Shown: positions 61,944 through 64,000 of the stretch, piece by piece
Layout: each line of letters begins with the position of its first letter
How positions within the stretch are numbered: position 1 is the stretch's first letter
Source: Methylobacterium variabile
Lineage (GTDB): Bacteria > Pseudomonadota > Alphaproteobacteria > Rhizobiales > Beijerinckiaceae
Length of the DNA: 64,000 nucleotides
Assembly (NCBI RefSeq): GCF_001043975.1
Contig: NZ_LABY01000184.1
Location: forward strand, 1 to 64,000
Reading direction: 5' to 3'
The notes under the pieces: generated by a model
Told to the model about the DNA's origin: nothing
The model's database searches: none
Seen by the model: only the letters and a program-made list of their open reading frames with translations
Position numbers and translations under genes: made by a program

Positions 61944-62768
61944 CTACGGAACGTCCGATTTCGGCGCGACGGCGGCATCGTGCTGACCGCTGCGAGCCAT
62001 GGCGGCCGCTACAAAGCCCGACGCCTTCATCTCCTCGATGAAGCGGGAGAGATAGGCCAGGGCCTCGTCGCGTCCTCTCGGGGCCGCCATAGCCTGCTCG
62101 ATCACCATGAACCGCCCGGGGAGGACGCGCACGTCCGCGTGATCGCGTGCGTAGACCTCCAGCGGCTGCCTGACGGAGGCGACCACGTCCAGGCGATCCC
62201 GGAGAAACAGCTCTAGAGCAGCCTGCGAGGTCGGAGCGAAGACGCGCTCGGCCGACGTGAGAGCGCGCGCGAGATACAGGTCATAGGCCGTGTTCCGGCC
62301 GACAGCGATCCGAGTTCCGGGCCGGTCGACCTCATTGTTCTGCCTGAGCGCGGATTCCTTGGGAACCATGTAGGCTCCCTCGATGATCACGTAGGGCGGG
62401 GTGAAGCCGATCGTCTGGGCCCGCTTCGGATCAATGGCGAGGAAGGCCACGTCCCAGGTCTGCGGGCCGTTCAGCGCATCGACAACCTTGCCGGCCGTGT
62501 CGTAGGTCGTGAACGACACCGGAACCTTGAGCCGGCGGCCGAGCTCGCGCGCCAGATCGGCCGAGATCCCGGCCGGCTCCCCGTCCGGCCCTTTCTGGGC
62601 AAGGACGATGTTGCCGTAATTGATCGCGGCCCGCAGCGTCCCCGTCGGCGCGACGCGACGCGCGATGTCACCCTCGTCCGCTTTCGCCATTCTGCTGCCT
62701 CCGGCGTTGATGAAGACGAGGGCTGCACCGATGGCAGCCAGCGCTTTCAGTCCAGGAATTCCCGTCAT
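61944..62768 (-). CDS. periplasmic solute-binding protein (SBP_bac_3 family)
   Basis: 274 residues. It has a signal peptide (GLKALAAIGAALVFINAGG) and a type-II periplasmic-binding fold typical of amino-acid or small-organic-acid binding proteins (GTLRAAINYGNIVLAQKGPD, PAGISADLARELGRRLKVPV, AYMVPKESALRQ, IAVGRNTAYDLYLARAL). No permease or ATPase gene is adjacent, so it is an orphan here. Such orphans may serve sensors or other transporters. Confidence 0.85.
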   Translation of the reverse strand: MTGIPGLKALAAIGAALVFINAGGSRMAKADEGDIARRVAPTGTLRAAINYGNIVLAQKGPDGEPAGISADLARELGRRLKVPVSFTTYDTAGKVVDALNGPQTWDVAFLAIDPKRAQTIGFTPPYVIIEGAYMVPKESALRQNNEVDRPGTRIAVGRNTAYDLYLARALTSAERVFAPTSQAALELFLRDRLDVVASVRQPLEVYARDHADVRVLPGRFMVIEQAMAAPRGRDEALAYLSRFIEEMKASGFVAAAMARSGQHDAAVAPKSDVP

Positions 62769-63430
62769 TGATGGCCCGTCCTTCCGGCCGGTCGGCGGTC
62801 GTGCCCGCCGACGGGAGCCCCGCCGGGCCGGGCATTCGGCCCGGCGACGACGGCCAACGCCGCGGAGGCGTACAGGGCGCCCGTACGGGTCGCAAGCTCC
62901 ACACTTGAAGCCTCCGGTCGAGCGACGTCACGCCCGTGCGACGGACGTGGCGGAGTCGGCGACGCCCGTCCGGGCACGGCGGCGGCCGACCCAAAAGACC
63001 AGGCCGCAGCCCGCACCGGTGAGGAGGCAGAGCGGCAGGAGGGCGATTGGGAAGCTTTCCGTCTGCTCGCGCAAAACGCCGATCAGCGAGGTGATCGCGC
63101 CGGTTCGCAGAGGCACTCCGTTGACCGGCGAACGGTCTGCAGACCCAATGTCGGTTCATAGTGCACAGCCGAATAAGCGGCATGTGAACTGCTGACCCCT
63201 TGCGGACCTTCAAGGCAAGAGCCCGCAATGCCCGGTTTGGACCGATTTCCAGACGTTTGAGCTCCTGGCAGCGTACTTGGCTACGCACAGCAGCTTTCCT
63301 CAGCCCCGTTCACGGCTCGGCCGGCCCATACTGAAGAAAGTCGGTTTCTTCAGTTAGAGGGAGTGGCTGACGTGGAATTGTGCAAGCTCCGCGCTTACGC
63401 GCCACACCGATCGATGTTTCCTCCCCGGGT
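62769..63430. other. gap beside an IS30 element
   Basis: Holds the upstream region of the solute-binding protein gene and a doubtful 62-codon membrane frame (listed separately). It ends near the left end of the IS30 copy. The IS terminal repeat could not be recognised because the other end lies outside the window. Confidence 0.35.
62928..63116 (-). CDS. possible small membrane protein
   Basis: 62 codons (MPLRTGAITSLIGVLREQTE) with one hydrophobic helix (FPIALLPLCLLTGAGCGLVF) followed by a basic WVGRRRARTG. It could be a true small inner-membrane protein. No family recognised and no strong ribosome-binding site. Confidence 0.35.
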   Translation of the reverse strand: MPLRTGAITSLIGVLREQTESFPIALLPLCLLTGAGCGLVFWVGRRRARTGVADSATSVARA

Positions 63431-64000
63431 TCAACTGGTCGTCGCAACGGCAGCCTGCATGGACTGCAGTAGGACGTCCAGGGCCTCCGCGGGCGTTCGC
63501 CACCCGAGCGTCTTGCGCGGCCTGCCGTTGAGGGCTGCGGCGACCGCAGCGAGGTCGTCCTCAGCATGTGCACCGAGGTCGGTGCCCCTGGGGAAGTACT
63601 GCCGCAGCAGCCCGTTGGTGTTCTCGTTGGTGCCGCGCTGCCACGGTGAGCGCGGATCGCAGAAGTAGACCTGCAGGCATGTGTCGATCCTCAGCCGCGC
63701 GTGCTCGGCCATCTCCGAGCCCTGGTCCCAGACCAGCGAACGCCGCAACTGCTCGGGCAGCGTCGTGATCGTGCGCGTGATCGCCCTGCGCACCGCCTCG
63801 GCACCATGCCCAGCCAGCGCCGGCCCGTTCTTCTCCCGAACCCCCGTACTATGCCCCTCCATCGGCGGCAGGTGCAGCAGCATCGTGAACCGCGTCGTGC
63901 GCTCCACCAGCGTGCCAATCGCTGAACTGCGCAGCCCGAGGATGAGATCGCCCTCCCAATGCCCTGGCACCGCCCGGTCTGCTGCCTCCGCCGGACGCTT
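63431..64000 (-). CDS. IS30-family transposase, N-terminus outside the window
   Basis: 190 codons from the right edge to the stop at 63431. The integrase-like core has the first Asp in GHWEGDLILG, the second in WDQGSEMAEH, and the C-terminal NENTNGLLRQYFPRGTDL with its Glu. The frame stays open beyond base 64000 (RPAEAADRAVPGHWEGD), so the helix-turn-helix part lies outside. It marks a mobile boundary at this end. Confidence 0.88.
   Translation of the reverse strand, partial: KRPAEAADRAVPGHWEGDLILGLRSSAIGTLVERTTRFTMLLHLPPMEGHSTGVREKNGPALAGHGAEAVRRAITRTITTLPEQLRRSLVWDQGSEMAEHARLRIDTCLQVYFCDPRSPWQRGTNENTNGLLRQYFPRGTDLGAHAEDDLAAVAAALNGRPRKTLGWRTPAEALDVLLQSMQAAVATTS

Noticed and set aside
1-64000. 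CRISPR array, tRNA or rRNA genes
   Set aside because: No regularly spaced short repeats, cloverleaf sequence or rRNA motif was found on reading both strands. A tool search would be more sensitive.

Overview
The window is GC-rich, densely coded DNA. The gene set resembles an alphaproteobacterium of the Methylobacterium/Methylorubrum type: alternative complex III next to a caa3 oxidase, a GMC dehydrogenase with a small subunit, DUF892, PRC-barrel and DUF2254 stress proteins, and several NarL- and HisKA-type kinases. The genus is inferred from gene content; there is no rRNA or other marker gene to prove it. I found no tRNA, rRNA or CRISPR array.

Layout. 1-3.4 kb: a truncated GAF/PAS histidine kinase running off the left edge, coupled to a ParD-like antitoxin remnant, then a worn-down strip with a recombinase fragment and a 109-bp MITE-like element. 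3.4-8.8 kb: Kup potassium transporter, DUF2254, MscS channel, a small exported protein and a decayed PRC-barrel gene. 8.8-15.6 kb: a complete IS630 element, a Fic protein, short repeats, a LysR fragment, a glutathione S-transferase divergent from an Rrf2 regulator plus methyltransferase, an SDR dehydrogenase and a kinase remnant. 15.7-34.7 kb: about 19 kb on the minus strand. Read in transcription order it has alternative complex III (actA-F), an unknown membrane protein, the caa3 oxidase (subunits II, I, III, IV), a lactonase, a thiamine-diphosphate enzyme, an enolase-superfamily dehydratase, an unusual repeat membrane protein and a GMC dehydrogenase with its small subunit. 35.2-38.3 kb: a YdeP-like molybdopterin oxidoreductase and a DUF4396 membrane protein. 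38.4-49.9 kb: a broken amylo-alpha-1,6-glucosidase-like gene and stress genes (DUF892, KatE-type catalase, universal stress protein, PerM-type permease, secreted Gly/Tyr-rich protein, PRC-barrel). 50.0-53.1 kb: a NarL-type two-component pair. 53.1-60.7 kb: a second copy of the DUF2254-MscS-small protein-PRC-barrel block, then YetF, a Na+/H+ antiporter, a K+ channel and NhaA. 60.7-64 kb: an EAL remnant, a solute-binding protein and an IS30 transposase leaving the right edge.

How it fits together. Two themes stand out. One is respiration: the dehydrogenase/lactonase/dehydratase genes lie directly downstream of a quinol-oxidising complex III and an A2-type caa3 terminal oxidase on the same strand, which suggests a sugar or sugar-acid oxidation module feeding that chain. 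The other is ion and stress homeostasis (Kup, two MscS, NhaP-type, NhaA, K+ channel, catalase, Usp, DUF892). The main anomalies are a 3.4-kb segmental duplication that carried a vestige of kup with it, and three broken genes: actB (frameshift), actF (in-frame UGA) and the glucosidase (in-frame UGA). These could reflect genuine decay or sequence errors.
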